This document shows, piece by piece, positions 8,689-17,424 of a stretch of DNA of 64,000 bases. Location: positions 29,625 to 93,624 of the forward strand of contig JBJMTV010000031.1 of NCBI GenBank assembly GCA_045811525.1, written 5' to 3'. Every line of letters starts with the position of its first letter. The stretch's first letter is position 1. Origin of the DNA: VAZQ01 sp045811525 (GTDB lineage: Bacteria > Pseudomonadota > Alphaproteobacteria > Rhizobiales > Xanthobacteraceae). Made by a program: the position numbers and the translations under genes. The notes beneath the pieces are model-generated. The model saw only the letters and a program-made list of their open reading frames with translations. It was not told the DNA's origin and searched no databases.

Positions 8689-9816
8689 TCAGGAGGCGGT
8701 GTTTCGCCGATCGAGCGACTCGCGTGCGAGGCCGGGAACGTCCGTACCCATGGTCTGCGCGCGCGTGTGGGGGAGAGCAGTCGGATGGGTCTTCTGGAGA
8801 AACGCGATGAGCTCTTCGCGCACCTGACAGCGCAGATCAAAGACATCGGCTGCGCTGCGGGCACTGACCAGCGCTCGCAGTTCGACTGCGGCCTCTTTCA
8901 TCTCGGTAACCTGGAGCTTGGCCACATCGCCGTCCCACAGCGGAGAGACCTTCAGCAGCTCCGTGAATTTTGCCCGGATTGCCTCCACGGGAGCACTGAA
9001 ATCCACATGGAGAATGACCGTGCCGATCAGGTTCGTGCTCTCGCGCGTCCAGTTCTGAAATGGCTTCTCGATGAAGTAGGAGAGGGGCACGATAAGGCGC
9101 CGCAGATCCCAAAGCCGGATTACCACGTAAGTCGAGGTGATCTCCTCGATCCGTCCGGCCTCGTTCTCGACAATCACTTGATCATCGATGCGAATGGGCT
9201 GCGTGGTTGCGATCTGGATGCCGGCAATCAGGTTGCTGAGCACGGGACGCGCCGCCAAGCCAGCGACGAGTCCGGCGACGCCGGCGGACGCAAACAGGCT
9301 CACGCCATATTGCCGCACTGGCTCAAAGGTCATGAGCACAGCACTCAAAGTGACGACGATCAGCGTGTGCAATGCGCGCTTGAGTATGCGCACCTGCGTG
9401 ACATGACTGCGCGCCAGCAGGGTGTCCGATGCTTCGCTCTGGAAGCGGCGCAAGTAGAGCGCACTGCCTGCCTCCGTCGCGACGTGGGCGCTCCAGCCAG
9501 CGAGAACGATGAATGCGATCAGCAGAACCCGCCCGAAGCTTTCGGCGGCAGCAGGGCTGAAGGCCGCCGATTGCAGGACGGCGGCCAAAACGAAAGCGAC
9601 CAACGCGAGCGCCAGAGGGCCGCGTATGCGCCGCAAAATGGTTTGCGCGAAAGGATGGCGGTCGCCGAAAGCGCGCGCGAGGACGCCATAGAGAACGCGA
9701 TGGGCGATGAGGGCAGCCACCACTGCAACGACGAGAAGGGCGATACTGGGAAGCCAGTCGGGAGCCCAGAACAGAGCGTCGGCAAGGGCAGAGGAGCTCC
9801 GTGCACCGTCCCCCAT
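8689..9816 (-). CDS. Mechanosensitive ion channel family protein (MscS-like)
   Basis: 375 residues from ATG 9816. Four to five hydrophobic segments precede the MscS core. The pore-lining helix region has FASAGVAGLVAGLAARPVLSN, close to the Gly/Ala-rich TM3 of MscS. The beta domain then reads GIQIATTQPIRIDDQVIVE, with IEEITSTYVVIRLWDLRRLIVP and FIEKPFQNWTR. MscS channels open under membrane tension to release solutes during osmotic downshock. GGGAG precedes ATG 9816; the frame is open to a TTG at 9948, which would add a hydrophilic 44 residues and abut the divergent NDUFA12 gene. The C-terminus (THPTALPHTRAQTMGTD) is a cytoplasmic tail. Confidence 0.88.
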   Translation of the reverse strand: MGDGARSSSALADALFWAPDWLPSIALLVVAVVAALIAHRVLYGVLARAFGDRHPFAQTILRRIRGPLALALVAFVLAAVLQSAAFSPAAAESFGRVLLIAFIVLAGWSAHVATEAGSALYLRRFQSEASDTLLARSHVTQVRILKRALHTLIVVTLSAVLMTFEPVRQYGVSLFASAGVAGLVAGLAARPVLSNLIAGIQIATTQPIRIDDQVIVENEAGRIEEITSTYVVIRLWDLRRLIVPLSYFIEKPFQNWTRESTNLIGTVILHVDFSAPVEAIRAKFTELLKVSPLWDGDVAKLQVTEMKEAAVELRALVSARSAADVFDLRCQVREELIAFLQKTHPTALPHTRAQTMGTDVPGLARESLDRRNTAS

Positions 9817-9947
9817 TAGGTCAACACTCCCAACACTACGTTGTGCAATCGGCCTCGTCGTAATCGCGCCATCGAGCATCTCCTGGACTTCGCGCAGGCG
9901 CAGTGGCATGAACCGCTGCACTTCTGAGGGGCGCAAGCTCAACCGCA

Positions 9948-10358
9948 ATGAAGATGTTTTTTCTGCGCTTCTTTACCTGGTGGAACGGCCAGACATTCGG
10001 GACGCAATTGTGGACCTGGCTGCACGGGGAGGTCGTGGGCAAGGACGAATTTGGGAATCAGTACTACCGCACGAGCGGCGGAAAGATTGATCCTGCGCTC
10101 GGATTTGAGCGGCGGTGGGTCATCTACAACGGCGTTGCGGAGGCCTCAACCGTGCCGCCCTCATGGCATGGATGGCTTCATCACACGGTGGACGTGCCGC
10201 CAACCGAGGAAAACGTTTCTCCGCGCGCGTGGTGGAAACCGCATCGACCCAATCTCACCGGCACCTCCGGTGCGCATCGCCCAACGGGATCGACCCTTGC
10301 ACAGGGGCGCCGGCCGAAGGCCACCGGCGATTATAGGCCCTGGATTCCCGGCAAGTGA
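9948..10358 (+). CDS. NADH:ubiquinone oxidoreductase subunit NDUFA12 homologue
   Basis: 136 residues of the B17.2/NDUFA12 family, an accessory subunit of respiratory complex I found in alphaproteobacteria and mitochondria. The start MKMFFLRFFTWWNGQTFGT and the core VVGKDEFGNQYYRT, RRWVIYNG, EASTVPPSWHGWLHHTVD and PPTEENVSPRAWWKPH are characteristic. It binds the matrix/cytoplasmic arm and lies far from the nuo operon, as is usual. The downstream DUF2155 gene and aat form a neighbourhood conserved in Rhizobiales. Confidence 0.93.
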   Translation: MKMFFLRFFTWWNGQTFGTQLWTWLHGEVVGKDEFGNQYYRTSGGKIDPALGFERRWVIYNGVAEASTVPPSWHGWLHHTVDVPPTEENVSPRAWWKPHRPNLTGTSGAHRPTGSTLAQGRRPKATGDYRPWIPGK

Positions 10359-10538
10359 TCCCGTAACAGGCGACGTGAGAAGCCTGGCATAAGCCTCGTA
10401 TATACCACTGTAATTTAAGATCGAAGGTGCGCTGAAACGGGGCGGCTTTTCCAGCGCCGTCCTCCGATTCGCCTCATTCCCGTGTCACTGCGCGGCGGCG
10501 ACAGGCAGCCCTTACGCTTCCTTGCGAGAGCACCCCTG

Positions 10539-11447
10539 ATGGCCCGAGCGCTCCTCATCACCTTACTGGTCGCCGGCTCGGCCATGCTGGGCAGCGCGCC
10601 CGCCGGCGCACAATTCAACCCCTTTGAGGCTCTGTTCGGATCGCCCCCTCGGCCCCCCTCGAGTGTGCCTGGCGGGCGCGTATCGCCGCAGGGCTACCCG
10701 CAATATCCCGAGCAGCAGGATCCCAGATACCAGGATCCCCGTTATCAGGACCCCCGCTATCAGGACCCGAGATATCGTGACCCGCGCGCGCAGGACTATC
10801 CGGACCAGCAATATCCCAGCCAGCCTGGCGTTCCCCGCCCAGGGCCCACGGGTGTGCAAAGCCAGCCGTTGCCGCCGCCGCCCGGCGGGGCCACTGCCGC
10901 CGTTCCGCCCGGTCAAGCGCTCGAGCCTCTGCCGCCCGTACAGCGGCCGCGCGGCACTCCACAACCCGCCGATACGTCGCCGCAGGGCGACGATGAGGTG
11001 ATTCCAGAGTTGCCGTCTCAGAAGATACCGAACAAGGCCGCGCTGTTCTCGGGCCTGGACAAGATCACGGGTCGCATCATCAATTTTGACGTCGCGATCG
11101 GCGAAACGGTGCAGTTCGGGGCCTTGCAAGTGACCGCGCGTACTTGTTACACGCGCCCGCCCACTGAGACGGCCAATACCGACGGTTTCATCGAGGTCGA
11201 CGAGGTGACCTTGCAGGGCGAGGTGAAACGGATCTTTACCGGCTGGATGTTTGCCACCAGCCCGGGCCTGCACGCCGTAGAGCACCCCATCTACGACGTA
11301 TGGCTCACCGACTGCAAAAATCCGGTGGTGGCGGCAGCCTCACCACCCGAACCCGCGCCGGCTTCGGCCCTGCCCGCCAAGCCGCCGGCCGCGGCGCAAC
11401 GTCGCCCCGCCCAGCAGCAACCGGCGCCGGCTCCGCCGCGGCGCTGA
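10539..11447 (+). CDS. DUF2155 domain secreted protein with QDPRY repeats
   Basis: 302 residues. A signal peptide (about 1-25, ending APAGAQ) is followed by a Pro/Gln/Tyr-rich linker, then the DUF2155 domain at about 165-275 (NKAALFSGLDKITGRIINFD, TCYTRPPTETANTDGF, GWMFATSPGLHAVEHPIYDV) and a Pro/Ala tail. The domain probably adopts a beta fold; its role is unknown. The linker holds five 15-base tandem repeats encoding QDPRY-like units. ATG 10539 is chosen for the signal peptide; GTG 10482 would place it internally. The neighbourhood with NDUFA12 and aat is conserved in Rhizobiales. Confidence 0.85.
   Translation: MARALLITLLVAGSAMLGSAPAGAQFNPFEALFGSPPRPPSSVPGGRVSPQGYPQYPEQQDPRYQDPRYQDPRYQDPRYRDPRAQDYPDQQYPSQPGVPRPGPTGVQSQPLPPPPGGATAAVPPGQALEPLPPVQRPRGTPQPADTSPQGDDEVIPELPSQKIPNKAALFSGLDKITGRIINFDVAIGETVQFGALQVTARTCYTRPPTETANTDGFIEVDEVTLQGEVKRIFTGWMFATSPGLHAVEHPIYDVWLTDCKNPVVAAASPPEPAPASALPAKPPAAAQRRPAQQQPAPAPPRR
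10716..10790 (+). repeat. Five 15-bp tandem repeats coding QDPRY
   Basis: Units at 10716, 10731, 10746, 10761 and 10776, each 15 bases, encode QDPRY four times and a degenerate RDPRA last. Synonymous changes between units suggest an old expansion. The repeats lie in the low-complexity linker of the DUF2155 protein. Confidence 0.9.
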
Positions 11448-11462
11448 GCGCGCGTCCATTCT

Positions 11463-12155
11463 TCAGGCTGGTTCGCTCGGTCGAGGCGGAGCCAGCTGGG
11501 CGAGTGCCTCAGCACCGCTGATTGGACGCTTGAGCGAGAGTGCCGCAAAGTCGGCTTCCCCGACCAGGGCCGCTTCCAAGAGCTTGTGATACTGCCGGCG
11601 TGGCACTTCAATCGCACCAAACGACTTGAGGTGCTCGGTCACGAACTGGGTATCGAGCAGTTTGAACCCGCCGGCCCTCAGGCGAGCGACCAGATGCACG
11701 AGCGCCACCTTCGATGCGTCGCGCGCCCGATGGAACATGCTCTCGCCGAAGAACGCCCGACCTAGCGCCACGCCGTAAAGTCCACCGACCAATGCTTCGC
11801 CGTCGTAAACCTCGATGCTATGGCAGTGTCGCCGCTCGTAGAGCTTGCGATAGAGAGTGCGGATGCGCCCATTGATCCAGGTCCGGGGGCGGTCCGGACG
11901 GGGCTCGGCGCATGCCGCAAGCACAGCGTCGAAGTCTCGGTTGATGCTGACGGTGAAGCGGTCAGAGCGGACCGTGCGGGCGAGACGGGTGGACAAGCGA
12001 AACCGGTCCAGCGGAACGATGCCGCGCATGTCGGGCTCGATCCAGTAGAGTGCCGGATCCTCGGCGTTCTCAGCCATCGGAAAGATGCCGCAGCTATAGG
12101 CCTTGAGCAGGACTTCCGGGGTGATCTCGATGAGGGCGCTTTCGCGATTTGCCAT
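11463..12155 (-). CDS. aat: Leucyl/phenylalanyl-tRNA--protein transferase
   Basis: 230 residues. It transfers Leu or Phe from aminoacyl-tRNA to proteins with N-terminal Lys or Arg, creating primary N-degrons for ClpS. Family signatures are present: VLLKAYSCGIFPMAE near residue 15, WIEPDMRGIVPL, TWINGRI, EVYDGEALVGGLYGVALGRAFFGESMF and LLDTQFVTEHLKSFGA. The length matches the family. ATG 12155 begins MANRES and puts the conserved block at the usual position; its ribosome-binding site is weak. It is separated from accC by about 240 bases without a gene. Confidence 0.95.
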   Translation of the reverse strand: MANRESALIEITPEVLLKAYSCGIFPMAENAEDPALYWIEPDMRGIVPLDRFRLSTRLARTVRSDRFTVSINRDFDAVLAACAEPRPDRPRTWINGRIRTLYRKLYERRHCHSIEVYDGEALVGGLYGVALGRAFFGESMFHRARDASKVALVHLVARLRAGGFKLLDTQFVTEHLKSFGAIEVPRRQYHKLLEAALVGEADFAALSLKRPISGAEALAQLAPPRPSEPA

Positions 12156-12393
12156 GACACTGCTGCGGGGCTGATGATTCCCAACCCGTCTAGATAGTGT
12201 GCCGAGCAAGAGCCTGCATGCCAACCGTGCTCGTTCGCCCCGGTTCCCGCGTCAGCGCCAGCGGCAGGTTTACGCGCGTGCTCGGGGGTATGGAGAGGCA
12301 TGGCCTATTTGCGTGCCCAGTGCCGTCCCGCGTGTCCCCTAAGCCGAACTTTGCGCGCGCAAGGCATGACGGGCTTCAGATTGGACGAGGACC

Positions 12394-13749
12394 CTACGCG
12401 CCTTCCATTCCGCCCCGGCCCAAAAACTCCTGCAGCCAGTGAATGTGATAGTCGCCGTCTATAATGTCTTTCTCACGGACGAGTGCACGAAACAGCGGCA
12501 GCGTGGTCTCGATGCCATCGATTACGAACTCGTCCAGGGCCCGCTTCAATCGCATCAAGCATTCTCCGCGCGTCTTGCCGTGCACGATCAGCTTGCCAAC
12601 GAGCGAGTCATAGTAAGGCGGGATGGAGTAGCCGTGATAAACGGCCGAATCGACGCGCACGCCCAGTCCGCCGGGCGGATGATAGTGCACAATCCTCCCC
12701 GGCGAGGCTCGGAATGACACCGGATTCTCGGCATTGATGCGGCACTCGATCGCGTGGCCGTGGAATTTGACGTCCTCCTGGGCGAAGACGAGCTCACTTC
12801 CTGCGGCAACCCGGATCTGTTCGAGCACCAGATCGATGTCAGTGATCATCTCGGTGACAGGATGCTCGACTTGGATCCGCGTATTCATCTCGATGAAGTA
12901 GAACTTGCCATCTTCGTAAAGGAACTCGACGGTGCCGACGCCGAGATATTCAAGCTGGCGCATGGCGCTGGCCACCGTTTCGCCGATGCTTGCACGTGCC
13001 GTGCCGTTGAGGGCAGGGCAGGGCCCTTCCTCCCAGACCTTCTGGTACCGACGTTGCAGCGAGCAGTCGCGTTCGCCGAGGTGAATGACACGGCCGTGTC
13101 CGTCCCCGAGCACCTGGATTTCGATGTGGCGCGGCTGGGCGAGATATTTCTCCAGGTAGATTGCATCGTCACCAAACGCAGCTTTGGCCTCGGCGCGGGC
13201 TGTCGCTAGGGCAACCGCGAGCTCATCCGGCGCATTGGCCACTTTCATGCCACGCCCGCCGCCGCCTGCCGCCGCCTTTACCAGAACCGGAAAGCCGAGG
13301 GAGCGCGCAAGCGAGATCGCCTCGTCATCGGAGCCGACCGCACCTTCCGATCCGGGCACCACCGGAATGCCAAGTCGGCGGGCGGTGCGCTTGGCTTCGA
13401 TCTTGTCGCCCATCAGCCTGATGTGTTCAGGGCGCGGTCCGATGAAATGAATGTTGTGCTCAGTGAGAATCTCCGCAAAGCGGGCATTTTCCGAGAGAAA
13501 GCCATAACCGGGATGCACCGCATCAGCGCCCGTGATCTCGCAGGCGGCAAGCAGCGCGGGAACGTTTAGATAGCTTTCGCGCGACGGGGGCGGACCAATG
13601 CAAACACTCTCGTCCGCGAGGCGCACATGCATCGCGTCCTCGTCTGCCGTCGAATGCACGGCCACTGAAAGGATGCCAAGCTCCTTGCAGGCCCGCAGAA
13701 TGCGCAGCGCGATCTCTCCACGATTGGCAATGAGAATCTTATCGAACAT
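12394..13749 (-). CDS. accC: Acetyl-CoA carboxylase, biotin carboxylase subunit
   Basis: 451 residues, the usual AccC length. It carboxylates biotin carried on AccB using ATP and bicarbonate, the first half-reaction of fatty-acid synthesis. It shows the biotin carboxylase N domain (MFDKILIANRGEIALRILRA), the ATP-grasp glycine loop (KAAAGGGGRGMKV near 160-172), GERDCSLQRRYQKV, FIEMNTRIQVEHPVTEMITD and the C-terminal RINAENP. ATG 13749 gives the canonical start. It follows aroQ and accB in the same direction with a 124-base gap from accB. Confidence 0.97.
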   Translation of the reverse strand: MFDKILIANRGEIALRILRACKELGILSVAVHSTADEDAMHVRLADESVCIGPPPSRESYLNVPALLAACEITGADAVHPGYGFLSENARFAEILTEHNIHFIGPRPEHIRLMGDKIEAKRTARRLGIPVVPGSEGAVGSDDEAISLARSLGFPVLVKAAAGGGGRGMKVANAPDELAVALATARAEAKAAFGDDAIYLEKYLAQPRHIEIQVLGDGHGRVIHLGERDCSLQRRYQKVWEEGPCPALNGTARASIGETVASAMRQLEYLGVGTVEFLYEDGKFYFIEMNTRIQVEHPVTEMITDIDLVLEQIRVAAGSELVFAQEDVKFHGHAIECRINAENPVSFRASPGRIVHYHPPGGLGVRVDSAVYHGYSIPPYYDSLVGKLIVHGKTRGECLMRLKRALDEFVIDGIETTLPLFRALVREKDIIDGDYHIHWLQEFLGRGGMEGA

Positions 13750-13873
13750 GAGAGGCGCTGTGTTCGTTATCCGCTCTTGGTGTATGCCGACGTTCGGGCC
13801 GCGCGTGTGTCGCCGCGCCACTCGCTCAGCCGCCGTCCACGGCCGAACGGAGCGGACAGCTCGGCCCGCAGGG

Positions 13874-14332
13874 CTACTCGATGATCATCAGCGGCTCGCC
13901 ATATTCCACCGGTTGGCCGTCCTCGATCAGTATCTGAACCACCGTTCCCGCGCGCGGGGATGGAATCTGGTTCATGGTTTTCATGGCCTCTACAATGAGA
14001 AGCGTGTCGCCGACGCGGACCTGAGTGCCGACCTCCACAAAGGGCCGAGCGCCAGGCTCGGGGCCGGTATAAGCGGTGCCGACCATAGGGGACGTGACCA
14101 CGCCCGGGTGCTTGGCAGGATCGGCCGGAGTAATGCCCGGGGGAGCTGCATTGTTCGCATCTATGGGTGGGGCCGCTCGCGCCGGCAGGACGCTGCTCGA
14201 CTGCGGATGGCGGGCAACGCGGACGCGGTGTCCGCCGCGCTCGAACTCGATCTCTGTCAGCCCGGTTTCTTCAAGCAGCCGTGCGAGCTCGCGGATCAGC
14301 TCGTGATCGATCGCGGGATGCGATTGGGCCAC
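13874..14332 (-). CDS. accB: Acetyl-CoA carboxylase biotin carboxyl carrier protein
   Basis: 152 residues: an N-terminal helical region (about 5-42), a Pro/Ala linker (about 45-76) and the biotinyl domain (SPMVGTAYTGPEPGARPFVE onward). The biotinylation motif is EAMKTMN with Lys118. It carries carboxybiotin between AccC and the carboxyltransferase. The GTG start at 14332 was chosen because AGGA lies about 8 bases upstream and the protein then begins with the usual helical segment. It sits between aroQ and accC, the classic arrangement. Confidence 0.95.
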   Translation of the reverse strand: MAQSHPAIDHELIRELARLLEETGLTEIEFERGGHRVRVARHPQSSSVLPARAAPPIDANNAAPPGITPADPAKHPGVVTSPMVGTAYTGPEPGARPFVEVGTQVRVGDTLLIVEAMKTMNQIPSPRAGTVVQILIEDGQPVEYGEPLMIIE

Positions 14333-14363
14333 GCTTTTTCCTTTCCGCTCTCCCGGCACTGCC

Positions 14364-14816
14364 TCAGCCCTTGCCGGCGCCGATGAGCGCTGCCAGTCCT
14401 TCGATGGCGAGAGCATAGCCATTGATGCCGAAGCCGCACAGGCTTGCCTTGGCGACCGGGGCGATGTGCGAATGACGGCGGAAATTTTCCCGCGCGAATA
14501 TATTGCTGATGTGAACCTCGATGATCGGCACCTCCACAGCCGCAATGGCGTCGCGAATAGCGAGCGAGGTGTGGGTATAGGCGCCGGGATTGATGATCAC
14601 CCCTACCGCGGTTTTTGCGGCGGCCTCGTGAATGGAGTCGACCAGGATCCCTTCGTGATTAGTTTGCCGAAACTCGATCGTCAGACCGTGACGTTTGCCG
14701 CTATCTCGACAGAGCGTTTCCACGTCCCGCAGCGTGCCATGGCCGTAGGTGGCGGGCTCACGCGTGCCGAGAAGATTGAGATTGGGTCCATTGAGGACGT
14801 AGATCGTCTGCGCCAT
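14364..14816 (-). CDS. aroQ: 3-dehydroquinate dehydratase, type II
   Basis: 150 residues. It removes water from 3-dehydroquinate in the shikimate pathway. Type II signatures are visible: VLNGPNLNLLGTREPATYG at the start, including the lid Arg and catalytic Tyr24, then NHEGILVDSIHEA, INPGAYTHTSLAIRDA and EVHISNIFARENFRRHS with the catalytic His. It lies 31 bases upstream of accB on the same strand and is probably co-transcribed with accB and accC. Confidence 0.97.
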   Translation of the reverse strand: MAQTIYVLNGPNLNLLGTREPATYGHGTLRDVETLCRDSGKRHGLTIEFRQTNHEGILVDSIHEAAAKTAVGVIINPGAYTHTSLAIRDAIAAVEVPIIEVHISNIFARENFRRHSHIAPVAKASLCGFGINGYALAIEGLAALIGAGKG

Positions 14817-14996
14817 GGGCAGGTCCGCGCCGCGACCCGGAATGAGCCTGCGCCGTTATAGGCATACCGTGCGGTCAGGGGAAGCCACGAAGGTTCGGCG
14901 AGGTCGGTGACACGCAGCCGGGCTTCGCGGAAGGAAGTACATCAAGCCCCAGGCCGAGCAACCGTCGGCGCGGGCTAAGCTCGCTCCTGTCTCAGG

Positions 14997-15773
14997 TCAG
15001 CAGCTCGCTTGACCGCAACGGGCCGTGTTGATCTTTTCCTGCAGCAGCTTCAGGCCGACCGCGCCGACCACCACGTCCTTGCCCACGACATAGCTTGGCG
15101 TGCCGTTGAGGCCCAGAGCCTCCGCCAGCTTGAAGCTCTCCTCGAGAGAGGCCTTCACCTCCTCGCCGGCCATGTCCTTTTCGATGCGGCCGAGGTCCAT
15201 GCCGACTTCCTTGGCCACCGCCAGCGCGCGCGTCTTGTCCGCCTGTCCGCGTCCGCCAAGAAGCTTCTGGTGAAATTCGAGATATTTCTTGCCGCCGCTC
15301 TTGTCCTGCATGCGCACCGCAGCTGCGACCTGCGCGGCCTGCACCGAGCCTTCACCCAACACGGGAAATTCCTTGAGGACGAACTTCAGCTTGCCGTCTC
15401 CTTTGATGAGGTCGAGCATGTCGCTCATCGCGCGCTTGCAGTATCCGCAATTGTAATCAAAGAACTCGACCAGGACGACGTCCCCTTGCGGATTGCCCAG
15501 CGTGACTTGGCGCGGCGAGCGAAAGATTGTCTCGCTGTTTTCGGCAACCGCACCACGATGTTTCTCAATCTCGGCGGCAGCTTGGCGCTTCTCGAGCTCG
15601 TTCATCACGTCCTGCAGCAGCTCGGGATGGCTCAGCAGATATTCTCTGACTATGCCTTCGATCTCACCGCGTTGATCACTGTTGAACGATTGCCCAGCTC
15701 CCGACACGCCTGCGGGTAGCGCCAGCAGTGCCGAAAGTGAGGCGGCAGCAAGCATATTTCGGCCAATTCTCAT
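14997..15773 (-). CDS. DsbA family thiol:disulfide oxidoreductase (Com1-like)
   Basis: 258 residues from ATG 15773. A signal peptide (about 1-27) is followed by a short helical region (QRGEIEGIVREYLLSHPELL) seen in ScsC/Com1-type proteins. The thioredoxin fold then carries the active site CGYC at 109-112 (FFDYNCGYCKRAM) and the cis-Pro loop GTPSYVV. It works in the periplasm to oxidise or isomerise disulfides. AAGGA precedes ATG 15773; ATG 15791, which directly follows the TGA of the upstream M48 gene, would add six residues. The two genes are therefore translationally coupled or nearly so. Confidence 0.92.
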   Translation of the reverse strand: MRIGRNMLAAASLSALLALPAGVSGAGQSFNSDQRGEIEGIVREYLLSHPELLQDVMNELEKRQAAAEIEKHRGAVAENSETIFRSPRQVTLGNPQGDVVLVEFFDYNCGYCKRAMSDMLDLIKGDGKLKFVLKEFPVLGEGSVQAAQVAAAVRMQDKSGGKKYLEFHQKLLGGRGQADKTRALAVAKEVGMDLGRIEKDMAGEEVKASLEESFKLAEALGLNGTPSYVVGKDVVVGAVGLKLLQEKINTARCGQASC

Positions 15774-15791
15774 CGTGATTGTCCTTGTCAT

Positions 15792-17204
15792 TCAATTACG
15801 CAGAGCGCTCTGCGAGGGTTTGTAGGTTGCAATGTCGTCGGCCTTCACCCAGCCGGGAGAGCCGACCGGGAAACGGGTCTTGGCCCGCATTGCGATCTCG
15901 CGTGCGGTCTTCACGTCGCCGCGCATGAAGGCGGCCTGCGCGGACGCAAGATCGGCACGCGCGAGATCATTCTTTTGACCATAAGCCATCGCCAGCTGCC
16001 GGTAGCCATCGGGGGATTCCGGCTCCCGCACCACCGCCGCCTGCAGCAGGGTTATCGCCTCGTCGAGGCGAGCACGGTCGTTGCTGGCGATCAGTGCCTG
16101 GCCGAGCATGATCTGCATCAGCGCGGGGCTCGGTGCATGCTGGATCGCCTGGCGCAGCGGCGCGATGGCTTCCGCTGGCTTGCCCGCCTCCAAAAGTGCC
16201 TGCCCCTTCAGCTCCAGAAAATATGGATTTTGCGGCTGCGTGTGAATGAGTGCATCGATCTGTGCGACTGCTGCGCGCGGATCGGCGAAGCGATAGGCGG
16301 ATATTGCGCGGGCATAGCGCGCCGCAAGCGATGTGTCGGTTGCAGGATAGCGACGCGCCACCGTCTCCGGCCGCTCCACAAAGCCGAACAGCTTGGCGCG
16401 CGCGAGGTCGTGCCGGGCCTGCAGGGCTGTGGGATCCTTGTGATCCCAATAAGGACTTTGCCGCGCCATGCCTTCCAGAGCCGCGACGCGCTCGCTCGGC
16501 AGGGGGTGCGATTGCATGTACGGATTGATGAATCGGGTCTGATAAAGGGTCTGGTCAGCCAGGCGCTTGAACGTCTCGTGCATGCCGCGGGGCGACTGAC
16601 CGGTGGCGTTCAGAAACTTGACCCCGGCCCGGTCGGCTTGGTCCTCCTGCGCGCGAATATAGCCAAACAACGTATTCTGGATCACCGCCGAAGGGCCGGA
16701 AATTGCGGCAGCCCCGATTTGACTCATATCTGCGCTGCCGGAGCGGCCGCCGGCCACGACTGCCCCCAGGCCGAGCAGCATGGCGAGGATCGACATTGTG
16801 GACGCCGCCGCGAGTTGCTCGCGTATGCGCGCAAGATGTCCGCCGGCAATGTGCCCGGTCTCATGCGCGAGCACGCCGATAATTTGATTGGGCGTCTCTG
16901 AGTCCATCATGGCGCCCGCATTCACAAAAATGCGCCGGCCGTCCGCCACGAACGCGTTGAACCCGCGATCGTTGATGATGACGATCTGCACGTTCTGCTG
17001 GGCGAGACCCGCCGCCTTCAACAGCGGCTGCGTATAATCCTTGAGCAGCTGCTCGACCTCGGCGTCGCGCACGATCGGCAGACCGCCTTGCTGCGCGCGT
17101 GCGGGCAACGTGGCGAGTGCGAGAGCGGCCGCCGTTACGCCGGCAATCACACGCACCGCTGGCCGGCTATGCCCGAACTTGCTAAGTGAGATCTTTCCGG
17201 TCAT
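15792..17204 (-). CDS. M48 family metalloprotease with TPR repeats (BepA/YfgC-like)
   Basis: 470 residues. A signal peptide (about 15-38, ending ARAQQ) precedes the M48 peptidase domain with zinc motif HETGH at 114-118 and a downstream EDQADRAG supplying the third ligand. The second half is TPR-like: PYFLELKGQALLEAGKPAEA, PSPALMQIMLGQALIASND and PDGYRQLAMAYGQK. This is the BepA layout, a periplasmic protease that checks outer-membrane protein assembly. ATG 17204 was chosen because it gives a normal export signal; the frame is open far upstream without support. It abuts the DsbA gene, linking envelope folding functions. Confidence 0.92.
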   Translation of the reverse strand: MTGKISLSKFGHSRPAVRVIAGVTAAALALATLPARAQQGGLPIVRDAEVEQLLKDYTQPLLKAAGLAQQNVQIVIINDRGFNAFVADGRRIFVNAGAMMDSETPNQIIGVLAHETGHIAGGHLARIREQLAAASTMSILAMLLGLGAVVAGGRSGSADMSQIGAAAISGPSAVIQNTLFGYIRAQEDQADRAGVKFLNATGQSPRGMHETFKRLADQTLYQTRFINPYMQSHPLPSERVAALEGMARQSPYWDHKDPTALQARHDLARAKLFGFVERPETVARRYPATDTSLAARYARAISAYRFADPRAAVAQIDALIHTQPQNPYFLELKGQALLEAGKPAEAIAPLRQAIQHAPSPALMQIMLGQALIASNDRARLDEAITLLQAAVVREPESPDGYRQLAMAYGQKNDLARADLASAQAAFMRGDVKTAREIAMRAKTRFPVGSPGWVKADDIATYKPSQSALRN

Positions 17205-17424
17205 TTCTGCTTGTGGCAATCCGGCGTTAGAGCGCGCATGTAGGAAATTGTTCACGGTGCTCTCGGCGAAGCTAGTTGTGCCGCGTAGCACGGTCAATGT
17301 GGCGACCCGTAACGTCTGCGTGCGGAACTCTGGGCAGTGTGACTCGGGACATGGGCCGCAGAAATGCGGCGACAGCTGGGCGCCGCAGGGCAGCAGCAAG
17401 CGACAAGCAGCGAATGGTACAGGC

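Noticed and set aside
10716..10790. CRISPR array
   Set aside because: Repeats are in frame, contiguous without spacers, and encode protein. The same holds for 55449-55574.
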